Below, piece by piece: positions 41,401-49,320 of a stretch of 64,000 nucleotides of DNA. Position 1 is the stretch's first letter. The number at the start of each line of letters is the position of its first letter. The position numbers were made by a program, and so were the translations under genes. The notes under the pieces were generated by a model. The model saw nothing but the letters and a program-made list of their open reading frames with translations, ran no database searches and was not told the origin of the DNA. The stretch covers positions 372,001-436,000 of the forward strand of contig NZ_ANBA01000009.1 in NCBI RefSeq assembly GCF_000341085.1, read 5' to 3'. This stretch comes from Nocardiopsis ganjiahuensis DSM 45031. Its GTDB lineage: Bacteria > Actinomycetota > Actinomycetes > Streptosporangiales > Streptosporangiaceae.

Positions 41401-42449
41401 ATGGGGTCGGCGACGTCCACGACCACGGCGTTGCGGTAGCCGCCGCCGAGCAGTCGGGACCCCGGGGGGACGCTTCCGCCGTCGACGACCACGACGACGA
41501 AGGGCTCCTCCCGGCCGGGCACGGCCGCGGGGTCGAAGCGGGGCCGGTCCGAGAACTCCTCGCCGATCAGCTGTTCGAGTTCGATCGCGTCGGTGCAGAG
41601 CAGCCTGGCCTGCCCGGCGCCGTCACGGGCCGTGGGGTGCTGGTTGTGCGGCAGCCACTTCACCCAGGACCAGTGCGGCATGGCCGCGGCCGAGGCGCAC
41701 ACGGCGACGCGGAGGTCGTCGTGGGAGTGGAAGACGGCGAACTGGCCGAGGAGGGCCCGCGTCAGCGCCCGGGACGCGGCGAGGTCCCCGCGCATGGTCA
41801 CCCTGGCGTAACCGCGCAGGTAGACCTGGACGGGCTGGTCCTCGACGGTGCCGTAGGCGCGGATGAAGCGGCGCAGGGCGTGCGCGCTGAGGGGTTCGAG
41901 GTCCTCCACCGGCTTGGACGAGACCGGGGAGATCTTCATGGAGAGGGCCTGCTCGCCGACGGCGATGCGCACCTCACCGAAGTCCTCGTCCTCGGCCCGG
42001 CGCTCCCAGAGGCGGGAGGTGCGCACGACGGACCACAGTGCGTCGGGGTGGGGTGCGCGCCAGAGCATGGCGTCCCGCTGCTCGGTGACGACCTGCCGCA
42101 GACGGGTCCGCATCTGCCGCAGGTAGCGCAGGTAGTCGCGGCGGTCGTCGTTGAGCTTGCTGCGCCGCTCCAGGACGGCGCGCAGGTACTGCCCGCCGAG
42201 CATCGCGACGGCTCCGACCAGCATCATGCCGCCGGCGATGAAGGGCATGACGCTGTTGCCCATGGTCCCGGGCCGGATGAACATCATGAGCATGGCGAGT
42301 GAAGTGAGCGCCATCGGCATGTACATGAAGACCGAGGACATGCTGGACTGCTGCTCGGTCAGCTCCGGCGGCTCCTGGAGGGAGATCTCCCCGGAGGGCA
42401 GCTCGGGGCCGGGGCGCCTCGGTGGACGCCGTACGCGGATGGTGCTCAC
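38478..42449 (-). CDS. eccC: EccC, T7SS FtsK/SpoIIIE-type translocase ATPase
   Basis: The product has 1,323 residues when started at GTG 42449, which has AAGGAGG ten bases upstream; a longer frame upstream is unlikely. Two membrane segments (about residues 40-85) follow a short basic N-terminus. Three FtsK-like ATPase domains are fused in one chain. D1 has Walker A GATGSGKS near 483 and Walker B VVVDEFSE near 595. D2 has GGPQSGKST near 835 and VVDGWG near 946. D3 has GDTESGKTN near 1123 and VIVDDF near 1218. Only D1 keeps the Asp-Glu pair in Walker B, as in other EccC proteins where D1 is the main motor and D2/D3 bind substrates. It recognises Esx-type substrates and powers export. It is transcribed opposite to eccD and eccB, with which it shares an AT-rich upstream region. 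Confidence 0.95.
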   Translation of the reverse strand: MSTIRVRRPPRRPGPELPSGEISLQEPPELTEQQSSMSSVFMYMPMALTSLAMLMMFIRPGTMGNSVMPFIAGGMMLVGAVAMLGGQYLRAVLERRSKLNDDRRDYLRYLRQMRTRLRQVVTEQRDAMLWRAPHPDALWSVVRTSRLWERRAEDEDFGEVRIAVGEQALSMKISPVSSKPVEDLEPLSAHALRRFIRAYGTVEDQPVQVYLRGYARVTMRGDLAASRALTRALLGQFAVFHSHDDLRVAVCASAAAMPHWSWVKWLPHNQHPTARDGAGQARLLCTDAIELEQLIGEEFSDRPRFDPAAVPGREEPFVVVVVDGGSVPPGSRLLGGGYRNAVVVDVADPMPPEDDPYTLALRVEPTRLVMLGSDNTGRDTEEELGRPDALSPARAAALSRLLAPYRASGAAAEVTEPLTTDFELTTLLGVRDLHSHDPERMWGELHPKNRLRVPIGMTSDGAPLELDLKESALGGMGPHGMLIGATGSGKSELLRTLVLGLALTHTPDTLNFILVDFKGGATFIGLDGLQHTSALITNLADEAILVERMQDALHGELVRRQEHLRAAGSYSSVHEYEKARESDPSMEPLPTLFVVVDEFSELLAAHRDFMDLFVMIGRLGRSLGVHLLLASQRLDEGRMHQLESHLSYRIALRTFSAIESRGVLGVPDAHRLPSAPGNGYLKTDTETLTRFKAAYVSGPYRVSPRAVRRTGAVEASTVLFTDAPVAMPSSEPEPVAEEQAQAEQESLLETALERLSGHGPAAREVWLPPLEVPPLLDELHRMTGSTIPENGVLWDERGSLRVAVGVVDRPFEHLRQPLIADLTGAGGHIGVAGGPQSGKSTLLASLILGLALRNTPAQVQFYGIDCGGGLLQALKGLPHVGSVAVRTDERRIVRTVMEVHEILTHRETFFAEHGIDSMTTFRARRAAGEFADERHGDVFLVVDGWGTIRQDNMDLVASIVQLVQRGLNYGIHVMVASPRWADFNTSVRDLMGSRFELRLGDPVDSLVHMRAAQTVPRVAGRGITEDKHHFLSGLPRADGVPDPVTVSAGIGEIITRVKDAWDGPEAPPVRTLPAMLRAAELPASDLAGTSGVLRVPLGLESRRMQPFWQDFGATPHLLVVGDTESGKTNLVRHITNAIRSHYGPTEARVVLGDQRRKLYDAVPKEMQLGYGVTGDSVREMMQAAAQAMQVRMPGPEITPDRIRLRDWWNGPELFVIVDDFELVAGSGPSPMAPLAPMLAQGAEIGMHVILVHAAGGFGRASGDPFIRSLIDLNTPSVMLSSPPSEGMLFGSVRARRMPPGRALWISRRDPVEVQLALAEEEVT

Positions 42450-42542
42450 GGGGGTGGGGCCTCCTTGGTCGGAGCCGGGCGGGGAACCTCTCGGCCATCG
42501 GAACGAGAAGACCACGACCCGGTAGCCAACAGATCACCACAA

Positions 42543-42570
42543 AAGCTACTGTTACCAAACAAAGTCACAA
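42543..42570 (-). promoter_or_regulatory. Candidate eccC promoter in the eccC/eccD divergent region
   Basis: On the minus strand TTGTGA (42570-42565) and TAGCTT (42548-42543) are spaced by 16 bases, upstream of the eccC start. The whole gap 42450-42661 is unusually AT-rich at 42520-42615. On the plus strand TAGTGT (42619-42624) could be a -10 for eccD, but no matching -35 is visible. Confidence 0.4.
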
Positions 42571-42661
42571 ATTCGGATACTTAAACCAACGCAACACCAG
42601 AAACCGATATCTGAGTGTTAGTGTTCGCTCCGTTCCGTAGCCCCCTGTCGAACGGCCCCAG

Positions 42662-44062
42662 ATGAACGATTTCTCTGCGGTCGACCACTGCCGCCTCATG
42701 ATCCGCGCCCCCGAGCGCGCGTTCGAGATCGCGGCACCGGTCGAGGTTCCCCTGTCCGAGATCATCCCCACCCTCGTGCTGTACGCCGAGGGTGACGACG
42801 GAGAGGACCTGGACGAAAGCGGCCTGGAGCACGACGGGTGGGTCCTCCAACAGCTGGGGGACGAACCCCTGGACGAGGACGAGACGCTGTCGTCCCTCGG
42901 CCTGTGCCACGGGGAGACCCTCTACCTCAGGCCTCGGCGCGACCAGCTCCCCCCGGTCCACTTCGACGACATCGTCGACGGCGTGGCCAAGGGCATGGCG
43001 GAGAGGGACGACCTGTGGTCCCCGGCGCACACCCGGGTCCTGCTGCAGGTCCTGGGCCTGGCGGTACTGCTGGTGGGGCTGGGTGTGCTGGCCGGCGGCG
43101 GCCGGAACCTGTTCACCGCGCTGGGAGCGGCCTGCTCCGCCGGCCTCATGCTGCTGTCGGCCTGGGCCGCCTCCCGGGCCATGGCCGACCTCACCGCGGC
43201 CACCGGACTGGCGGGCTGCGCCACCCTGGCCATGGGCCTGGCCGGCGCCCTTATCCCCACCGGGGACCCGGGGACGCTGTTCCTCGGCGCCGTGGTCCTG
43301 ACCGCCTCGGTGACCGCCGCCGGCGCCAGCGTGCTGGGGGTCGCGGCCGTGGCGGGCTCGGTGCCGTTCTTCACCGGACTGTTCGTGGTCGAGGCACTGG
43401 GCGTCGTGGGCGGGCTGCTCCTCATGTTCCTGCCGGGCACCTCCGCCCCCGACACCGCCGCGCTGGTGGCGCTCCTGGCGCTGTTCCTCGGCACCTACGC
43501 CCCCCAGCTGGCCTTTCGCCTCTCCGGCCTGAAACTCCCGGCGCTGCCGTCCAACCCGCAGCAGCTGCAGGAGGAGATCGACCCCCTCCCGGCCCGGCGG
43601 GTCCTGGACCGGACCGCCCTGGCCGACCGCTTCCAGACCGCCCTGTACGCCTCCAGCGGCGCCGTGATCACACTGTGCGCGGTCGTCCTCGCCCTGACGC
43701 CGGGCTGGGTGCCCAAGACCCTGGTCGTGATCCTGTCCCTCGTGATGCTGCTCCAGGCGCGGGGGTTGGGCAGCGCCTGGCAGCGCGCCCTCATGGTCGC
43801 GCCGCCCTGGATCGGCCTCGGAACGCTGGCGCTCGGTCTCGCCTGGAGCGCCGACCCCCTGGGCCGGCTGCTGGCGGTCCTGGGCCTGTTCGCCGCCACC
43901 ACGGTCCTCGCCGTGATCTCGTGGAGCCTGCCCGGACGGCGCGCCCTGCCGCACTGGGGCCGGGCTGCGGAGATCATCCAGCTGGTGCTGTGCGTGGCGC
44001 TCGTGCCGTTGGTGCTGGCCCAGTTCGGGGTGTTCGGCCTCCTGCGCGGGATCGGGGGCTGA
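42662..44062 (+). CDS. eccD: EccD, T7SS membrane channel subunit
   Basis: The product has 466 residues. The N-terminal 90 residues form a ubiquitin-like domain (CRLMIRAPERAFEIAAPVEV at the start, LSSLGLCHGETLYLRP at the end), and the remainder holds about 11 hydrophobic segments from residue 120 on. This is the canonical EccD layout, the subunit that contributes most membrane helices to the T7SS inner-membrane complex. No strong ribosome binding site precedes the ATG. The stop is one base before the eccB start, so the two are co-translated. Confidence 0.93.
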   Translation: MNDFSAVDHCRLMIRAPERAFEIAAPVEVPLSEIIPTLVLYAEGDDGEDLDESGLEHDGWVLQQLGDEPLDEDETLSSLGLCHGETLYLRPRRDQLPPVHFDDIVDGVAKGMAERDDLWSPAHTRVLLQVLGLAVLLVGLGVLAGGGRNLFTALGAACSAGLMLLSAWAASRAMADLTAATGLAGCATLAMGLAGALIPTGDPGTLFLGAVVLTASVTAAGASVLGVAAVAGSVPFFTGLFVVEALGVVGGLLLMFLPGTSAPDTAALVALLALFLGTYAPQLAFRLSGLKLPALPSNPQQLQEEIDPLPARRVLDRTALADRFQTALYASSGAVITLCAVVLALTPGWVPKTLVVILSLVMLLQARGLGSAWQRALMVAPPWIGLGTLALGLAWSADPLGRLLAVLGLFAATTVLAVISWSLPGRRALPHWGRAAEIIQLVLCVALVPLVLAQFGVFGLLRGIGG

Positions 44063-44063
44063 C

Positions 44064-45512
44064 ATGCAGTCACGCCGCGACCGCGTCATGGCCCACAACT
44101 TCACGGTGGGCCGACTGGGGACCGCGATGCTCGAAGCGGACCCCGACGCCGTGGACGCCCCGATGCGCCGCACCCGAGGCGGCACCTACGTCGGCATCGG
44201 CATCGGTGCGCTGCTGTGCGTCGGCTTCCTCGTGTTCGGCCTGATCTTCCCCGGAGGGGCCACCTCCTGGCGGCAGGAGGGGCGCATCGTCATCGACCGG
44301 GACGGCGGCGCCACGTACCTGTACTCGAGCGATGTGCTGCGCCCCGTCGCCAACCTCGCGTCGGCCCGCCTGATCCTGGGCGGGGACTCCACCACCAGCC
44401 TCGTCTCCCAGAAGTCCTTGGAGGGCGAGACGCTCGGTGGCCCGGTGGGCATCGCCGGGGCCCCGGACTCCCTCCCCGCAGAGGGCGCCCAGGGTGTGTG
44501 GCGGCTGTGCGCGGTGGAGCCGACCGGTGAGGGTGAGGCGCGGCGGGGCCGGACCGCCCTCGTGGTGGGCGAGGCACCGCCGCCCGAGGCCGCAGGATCC
44601 CGCGACGGCGTCCTGGTCTCCGACACGGACGGGACCGTGCACCTGTTGTGGCAGGGCACGCGGCTGCGCATGGACGAGGACGCCGGCGGGCTGCAGGCGC
44701 TCGGCTACGGGACGACCCCCGTTCTCCCGGTGACCAGCGCCTTCCTCAACGCCGTCCCCGAGGGCCCCGAACTGGTCGCCCTGACCGTGCCCGGCGTCGG
44801 TGAGCCGGGTCGCGAACTGGCGGGAGCCAGCCGGTCCGTGGGCCAGGTGTTCGCCGTGTCCACACCCGGGCAGGAGGATCAGCACTACCTCCTCACCCGG
44901 GACGGCCTCGCTCCCCTGACACCCACGCAGGCACTGCTGCTCCTCGGTGACACGGAGGTCTCCGGCCCGGCCTACGACGGCGAGCCCCCCGAGGCGATCG
45001 CCCTCCCCGCTTCGGAGGTGCACGCCAATCTCGCGGAGGCGCCGACCACCGGAGCCGACGCGGAAGGGCTGCCGCCGGCGCCGCCCGCACCGCTGGAGGC
45101 GGACTCCGGAGCTCCCTGCCTGCGCTGGGAGACGGACGGGTCGATGACCATGACCTTCGACGCCCCCTCCGAGATCGCCGCGTGGCCGGTCCAGGACCGG
45201 CCGTTCGTCGAACCCGGCTGTCCCACACCCGACCTGGTCGGCGTCCCCGCCGGTCAGGGCGGCGTGGTCCGCAGCCGGGCGGTGGCGGGCACCGACGCCG
45301 CACCCACCTACTACGTGGTGACGGACTCAGCGGCCAAGTACCCGGTCGCCGACACCGCCGCTCTGGCAGCACTCGGCTACACGGAGGACGAAGCCGTTCC
45401 CCTGCCGACCTCGCTGCTGCGGGTTCTGCCCACCGGGCCGTTCCTGGACCAGGAGGCCGCTTCGCTACCCCTGTCGGCCTCGCCCCGAGGCGGGGGCACG
45501 CTGTGCCCCTAG
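44064..45512 (+). CDS. eccB: EccB, T7SS membrane complex subunit
   Basis: The product has 482 residues. The MQSRRDRVMAHNFTVGRLGT start is the conserved EccB N-terminus (QSRRD motif), followed by one membrane segment (about residues 45-64) and a large extracytoplasmic region of repeat domains with Cys in LRLC/RWE-like places (WRLCAVEP, PCLRWE, GCPTPDL, GTLCP). EccB sits outside the membrane on top of the EccC/EccD complex. The gene lies one base after eccD and 24 bases before the first esx gene, so it forms one unit with both. Confidence 0.93.
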   Translation: MQSRRDRVMAHNFTVGRLGTAMLEADPDAVDAPMRRTRGGTYVGIGIGALLCVGFLVFGLIFPGGATSWRQEGRIVIDRDGGATYLYSSDVLRPVANLASARLILGGDSTTSLVSQKSLEGETLGGPVGIAGAPDSLPAEGAQGVWRLCAVEPTGEGEARRGRTALVVGEAPPPEAAGSRDGVLVSDTDGTVHLLWQGTRLRMDEDAGGLQALGYGTTPVLPVTSAFLNAVPEGPELVALTVPGVGEPGRELAGASRSVGQVFAVSTPGQEDQHYLLTRDGLAPLTPTQALLLLGDTEVSGPAYDGEPPEAIALPASEVHANLAEAPTTGADAEGLPPAPPAPLEADSGAPCLRWETDGSMTMTFDAPSEIAAWPVQDRPFVEPGCPTPDLVGVPAGQGGVVRSRAVAGTDAAPTYYVVTDSAAKYPVADTAALAALGYTEDEAVPLPTSLLRVLPTGPFLDQEAASLPLSASPRGGGTLCP

Positions 45513-45536
45513 CGCCCAACACCAGAGGAGATGCAC

Positions 45537-45860
45537 ATGCAGAGGACACGTAGTACCGATGAGGCCAACCGGCTCGCCCAGGAGGCGATGCAGGAGGCCC
45601 ACAACGCGTGCAACAACATCTACCGGAACGTCGACGACACCCGTGACGGCCTGCGCGGAAGCTGGCAGGGCGCCGCTTCCAACCGGTACAGCGAAGCCCT
45701 CGTCGGCTGGCTGGAGGAGCTGCGGCTCATCACGAACGACATGAACCAGATGATCGGCACCTTCGGCGGCACGGTGCAGGCCATGAACGCCACCGAGGAC
45801 CAGGCCGTCATGGACGGCTCGCGGTGGATGAACGACCTCAACCCGAACCAGACCGGCTGA
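45537..45860 (+). CDS. WXG100-family Esx protein (WQG)
   Basis: The product has 107 residues when started at ATG 45537, since the AGAGGAG ribosome binding site at 45524-45530 directly abuts the earlier ATG at 45531 and is spaced six bases from this one. The protein is a helical hairpin with the turn motif SWQGAASNRY (W-Q-G), the WXG100 hallmark. The C-terminus (NDLNPNQTG) has no YxxxD/E signal, so it would depend on its partner, encoded next, for recognition by EccC. Position directly after eccB is typical of the core Esx pair. Confidence 0.92.
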   Translation: MQRTRSTDEANRLAQEAMQEAHNACNNIYRNVDDTRDGLRGSWQGAASNRYSEALVGWLEELRLITNDMNQMIGTFGGTVQAMNATEDQAVMDGSRWMNDLNPNQTG

Positions 45861-45906
45861 CTCCCGGCCGCGGCCCCGCGCGCCGGGGCCCGAGCCCCGT
45901 GGAACG

Positions 45907-45932
45907 GCGTCCGCGCGCTGACGCGCGGACGC
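45907..45932 (+). terminator. Strong hairpin between the two esx genes
   Basis: GCGTCCGCGCG (45907-45917) pairs perfectly with CGCGCGGACGC (45922-45932) across a four-base CTGA loop: eleven G/C-rich pairs. No T tract follows. It may act as an attenuator or 3'-stabiliser for the first esx gene, allowing unequal amounts of the two products, or as a terminator. Confidence 0.55.
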
Positions 45933-45977
45933 GGTGAGCCCCACCCCCGGTACCCCCACGACACCAAGGCGGAACCC

Positions 45978-46274
45978 ATGAACGGATTCGATGTCAGCTA
46001 CGGCCATGTCGACGACGCCACGATGCGCCTCGGCCAGCAGACCGAGGAGGTGGCCCGGCAGATCGAGGCGCTCGACGCCAAGATGCGGGTCCTGCTCGGC
46101 GACCTCGAAGGTGAGACCAAGGAGAACTACGAGCTGAAGGTCAGCTCCTGGCGTCTGAACGTGGCGGACATGCGCACCCTGCTGGGCAAGGCGCAGGGAG
46201 CCCTGAACGACATCCGCAACAACTACTCGGGCACCGACCGCCGCGAGGCCATGAACTGGTCCGCCCTGCTCTGA
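45978..46274 (+). CDS. WXG100-family Esx protein (LEG variant with YxxxD signal)
   Basis: The product has 98 residues, a helical hairpin starting MNGFDVSYGHVDDATMRLGQ. At the turn where WXG100 proteins have Trp-x-Gly it reads GDLEGETKENY, so the Trp is replaced by Leu. The C-terminus NNYSGTDRREAM carries YxxxD, the T7SS recognition signal that docks on EccC. With the preceding WQG protein this makes a complementary pair: one partner with the WXG turn, the other with the signal. It has its own upstream hairpin and is followed by two more. Confidence 0.88.
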   Translation: MNGFDVSYGHVDDATMRLGQQTEEVARQIEALDAKMRVLLGDLEGETKENYELKVSSWRLNVADMRTLLGKAQGALNDIRNNYSGTDRREAMNWSALL

Positions 46275-46294
46275 CGCCCCGCCGGGCCGGACTC

Positions 46295-46319
46295 CCGGAC
46301 GCCGCGGCTGGGCGTCCGG
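46295..46319 (+). terminator. Terminator hairpin after the esx pair
   Basis: CCGGACGCC (46295-46303) pairs with GGCGTCCGG (46311-46319), nine perfect pairs across a seven-base loop, 20 bases after the stop of the second esx gene. Confidence 0.55.
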
Positions 46320-46396
46320 CGTCGGGGCGGCCCTTCCGGTTCCCGGCACGACCACGGCCGGACAGGCGGCGGACCGCTGCCCGCCCGGCCGTCCCA

Positions 46397-46428
46397 GGGC
46401 CGGACCCGTCCGTCCACGGGTCCGGCCC
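46397..46428 (+). terminator. Second, longer hairpin before the 930-residue gene
   Basis: GGGCCGGACCCGT (46397-46409) pairs with ACGGGTCCGGCCC (46416-46428), thirteen perfect pairs with a six-base loop. With the hairpin at 46295 it probably separates the esx transcript from the next gene, or stabilises the esx mRNA. Confidence 0.55.
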
Positions 46429-46483
46429 GCCTCCCCCTACGTTCGGATGACACCCGCCCGCGGGCGGCAAGGAGACAGAGAAA

Positions 46484-49276
46484 GTGTCCGAATCGCTGTA
46501 CGACTTTCGCGCCGCGCTCTCCGGTCAGCCGGAGACCCCGCCAGGGGACGAGGAGCAGCCGCAGCTCTTCGACGCGCCGGACTCCAAGGAGTCCTCTTCC
46601 GAATCCGACGCGGGCGCTCCGCTCAGCCTGAACCTGGCGACCGGGCTGCTCACCATGGGCAACCGCTCCGGTTCACTGGAGGTCGACACCTCGGACCAGC
46701 GGGTGGTCATCGACCCCGAGTCGCCCTCCCAGGTGGGGCAGCGCGACGGCGACATCGTCCTGGGCTCCGCCGCGGAGGTGGGCTCCCCGCTGCCGGTGGG
46801 AGAGCCCCTGGAACTGGTGGGAGAGCCCCTGGAAGGCGAACCCCTCCGGCCCGCGGTGGTGACCGAGGCCGTTCCCGCCTCCGCCGGGACGGTCCCCGAG
46901 GGCGAGACGACCGAACCGGTGGAGGACCCGGTCCACGTCGTGTCCGTCAGGGAGCCCTCGACCTCCGAACTCGGAGAGGGCTTCTCCGGCGGCGCCCCGG
47001 CTACGGAGGGCACGCCCCTGGCAGAGGCCGTGCCGGCCCAGTTCACCCCGATGGCGGAGAGCATTCCGGCCGCGGAGGCCGTTCCGGTGTCGGCCCCGGT
47101 GGAGGCGGTGCCCATCAGCGCCCCGGCGGACGACGCGAACGCCCCGGCCGACGCCTCCGGCCCGATCGTCACCGTCGACCCCGAGACGGGTGAGACCGTC
47201 ATCCTCGCCGAGGACCTGCGGATCACGGTCGGACCCGAGAACGGCGCGGTGCGGATCGAGCCCTCGGACGAGAATGTCCCCCTGTCCCCCGACGCGTCCC
47301 CGATCACGGTCGACGCCGGTGGCCTGACCATGGTGATCGACCCGGCGACCGGCACGCTCGAGGTGCACCCGATCAAGGGCGAGTTCGCCGACGTCACGGT
47401 GGAGGTCGGCGACCTGCGCATCGTCATGGACGGTGAGACAGGTGAGATCGCCATCGACCCCGGAGAGGGTTCCGTCTCCGTCGACCCCGAGACCGGCCTG
47501 GTGACCGTCGAACCACCGGCCGGCCAGGAGGAGTCCCCCTCCCAGGACGACGAGGGCGAGGGCAAGGGCGAGCGCGGTGACGAGGACAGCGCGGAGGACG
47601 GCGGGGAGGGCCGCGGAGAGGGGCACTCACCCGGGCAGGACGAGGAACAGCACCACACGGACGGCGGGGACGGCCACGGCGGTGGAGACGACCGCGCGGA
47701 GGAGCACTCCCCCGGCGTCGACGGTGATCGCGGCGACGAGGACGGCCTCGATCGGGACCTGTTGCCCGGCGAGGAGAGCAGGGACGACCGCCCCGGCCAT
47801 CACGGCGCCGACGGCGGAGGGCCGGGAGGCGTGCCGGGCGCCCCCGGGGTCCCCCGGGGCGGCTACGGCAGCGAGGACGGGAAACAGGAACAGGACGGCG
47901 GGGACGAGGTCGGCCGAGGCGAAGTCGGCGACGGAGACGGAGACGGTCGAAGCGGAGGCGACGGCGCCGACGGGACCGACCACCTCGACACCGACGGGAT
48001 GTACGGCCCCGCCCCGGAGACGGACTTCGGAGAGTTCCCGGTCGGCGGCGGTGAGGCGAACGCCGGAGGCAGCGCTTCGGACCAGAACGGGACCGAGAAC
48101 GAGGGCCCGGCCGACTACACGGCCCCCGACCCCGCCGAAACCACTGACCCCGGTCCTGACCCCACGGTCGACGAGGGCCAGGACCAAGACACCGGCAACG
48201 GCGACACCGGCGGAGAGGGCGATCCCCTCGACACCGACGGGATGTACGGCCCCGCCCCCGAAACGGACTTCGAGGAAATCCCGGTCGGCGGCGAGGCGAA
48301 CGCCGGAGGCGAGACACCGCATTCGGATCCGACCGGCGACGACGCCCACGACGAAGACCCAGCCGAGTACACGGCCCCCGACCCCGCCGAAGCCACCGAC
48401 CCCGACCCCACTCCCGATCAGCACGACACCACGGTCGACGAGGGCCGGAACGAAGACACCGGCAACGGCGACACCGGCGGAGAAGGCGACCACCTCGACA
48501 CCGACGGAATGTACGGCCCCGCCCCGGAGACGGACTTCGGAGAGTTCCCGGTCGGCGGCGGGACACCGCGCCCGAATCCGACCGGCGACGACAGCGAGGA
48601 CGAAGAGGCGTCCGAACAGACAGAGGACGAAGAACAGGGCGACGGAGAAGGAGAGGAAGAAGAGGAGGAGGACCAGGGCGGCACCGACGAAGAGGACGAC
48701 GAGGAAGAGGAGATCGAGGGCGGCACGGACGAGGAAGAGGACGAGGAAGAGGACGAAGAAGAGGACGACGACGAAGAGGAGGAGGAGGACGAGGAGGACG
48801 ACGACACCGACGGCGACGGCGACGGCGGCAGTGACACCGGTGGTGAGGGGTCGGGGTCAGGCGACGGCAAGGGCGGCGACAAGTCGGAGGAGGGCACGAA
48901 GATCGACGTGCCCAAGCTCCGGGAGTTCCAGGAGAAGTTCGTCACCCCCCTGTACAACGCGCTGGGGACGCACGGCAACAACTTCGCCCTCTACGAGGGC
49001 GCCGGGGGCGGGCAGGGCACCGGCATGACCCTCCTGGGCGACCCGGCCCTCCTGCCGATCGCGGGTCGGCTGGCCGGGAAGATCGACGGTTCCATCGGCA
49101 AGCTGTACGAGATCCTCGACGGCATGCGTGACGAACTCGACGCGATCAACGACCGCCTCAGGGCGAACACCGACGCGTTCGAGAAGTTGGAGGAGGGCCA
49201 GGTCCTCACCGCCAGCCAGGTGATCTACCTCATCGGAAGCCCCTCCGCGGCGGGCGGCGGAGCCCCCACCCCCTAG
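46484..49276 (+). CDS. Large acidic repeat protein of the T7SS cluster
   Basis: The product has 930 residues with a GTG start nine bases after AAGGAG. I do not recognise the family. The first 340 residues are rich in short beta-like units with a DPETG or DPATG core (VDPETGETVI, IDPATGTLEV, VDPETGLVTV). A highly acidic middle holds three copies of an 80-90-residue unit with TDGMYGPAPETDF, and then a run of almost pure Asp/Glu. The last 120 residues are a predicted helical hairpin (KLREFQEKFVTPLYNALGT ... DAINDRLRANTDAFEKLEEG), which could be a T7SS substrate-like domain placed at the C-terminus. No signal peptide or membrane segment is present, so export, if any, would be through the T7SS. It may be a surface scaffold or a Ca-binding polyanion. 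Confidence 0.75.
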   Translation: MSESLYDFRAALSGQPETPPGDEEQPQLFDAPDSKESSSESDAGAPLSLNLATGLLTMGNRSGSLEVDTSDQRVVIDPESPSQVGQRDGDIVLGSAAEVGSPLPVGEPLELVGEPLEGEPLRPAVVTEAVPASAGTVPEGETTEPVEDPVHVVSVREPSTSELGEGFSGGAPATEGTPLAEAVPAQFTPMAESIPAAEAVPVSAPVEAVPISAPADDANAPADASGPIVTVDPETGETVILAEDLRITVGPENGAVRIEPSDENVPLSPDASPITVDAGGLTMVIDPATGTLEVHPIKGEFADVTVEVGDLRIVMDGETGEIAIDPGEGSVSVDPETGLVTVEPPAGQEESPSQDDEGEGKGERGDEDSAEDGGEGRGEGHSPGQDEEQHHTDGGDGHGGGDDRAEEHSPGVDGDRGDEDGLDRDLLPGEESRDDRPGHHGADGGGPGGVPGAPGVPRGGYGSEDGKQEQDGGDEVGRGEVGDGDGDGRSGGDGADGTDHLDTDGMYGPAPETDFGEFPVGGGEANAGGSASDQNGTENEGPADYTAPDPAETTDPGPDPTVDEGQDQDTGNGDTGGEGDPLDTDGMYGPAPETDFEEIPVGGEANAGGETPHSDPTGDDAHDEDPAEYTAPDPAEATDPDPTPDQHDTTVDEGRNEDTGNGDTGGEGDHLDTDGMYGPAPETDFGEFPVGGGTPRPNPTGDDSEDEEASEQTEDEEQGDGEGEEEEEEDQGGTDEEDDEEEEIEGGTDEEEDEEEDEEEDDDEEEEEDEEDDDTDGDGDGGSDTGGEGSGSGDGKGGDKSEEGTKIDVPKLREFQEKFVTPLYNALGTHGNNFALYEGAGGGQGTGMTLLGDPALLPIAGRLAGKIDGSIGKLYEILDGMRDELDAINDRLRANTDAFEKLEEGQVLTASQVIYLIGSPSAAGGGAPTP
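47981..48560 (+). repeat. Three-copy 240-270 bp in-frame repeat
   Basis: Copies begin near 47981, 48221 and 48491. Each encodes LDTDGMYGPAPETDF followed by an Asp/Pro-rich stretch with TAPDPAE and DTGNGDTGGEGD. Intervals are about 240 and 270 bases, multiples of three, so the reading frame is kept. Confidence 0.8.
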
Positions 49277-49320
49277 AGGGCCTTCCCTCACGTCTACGGC
49301 CCCGGGCCAGAGGAGGACGC

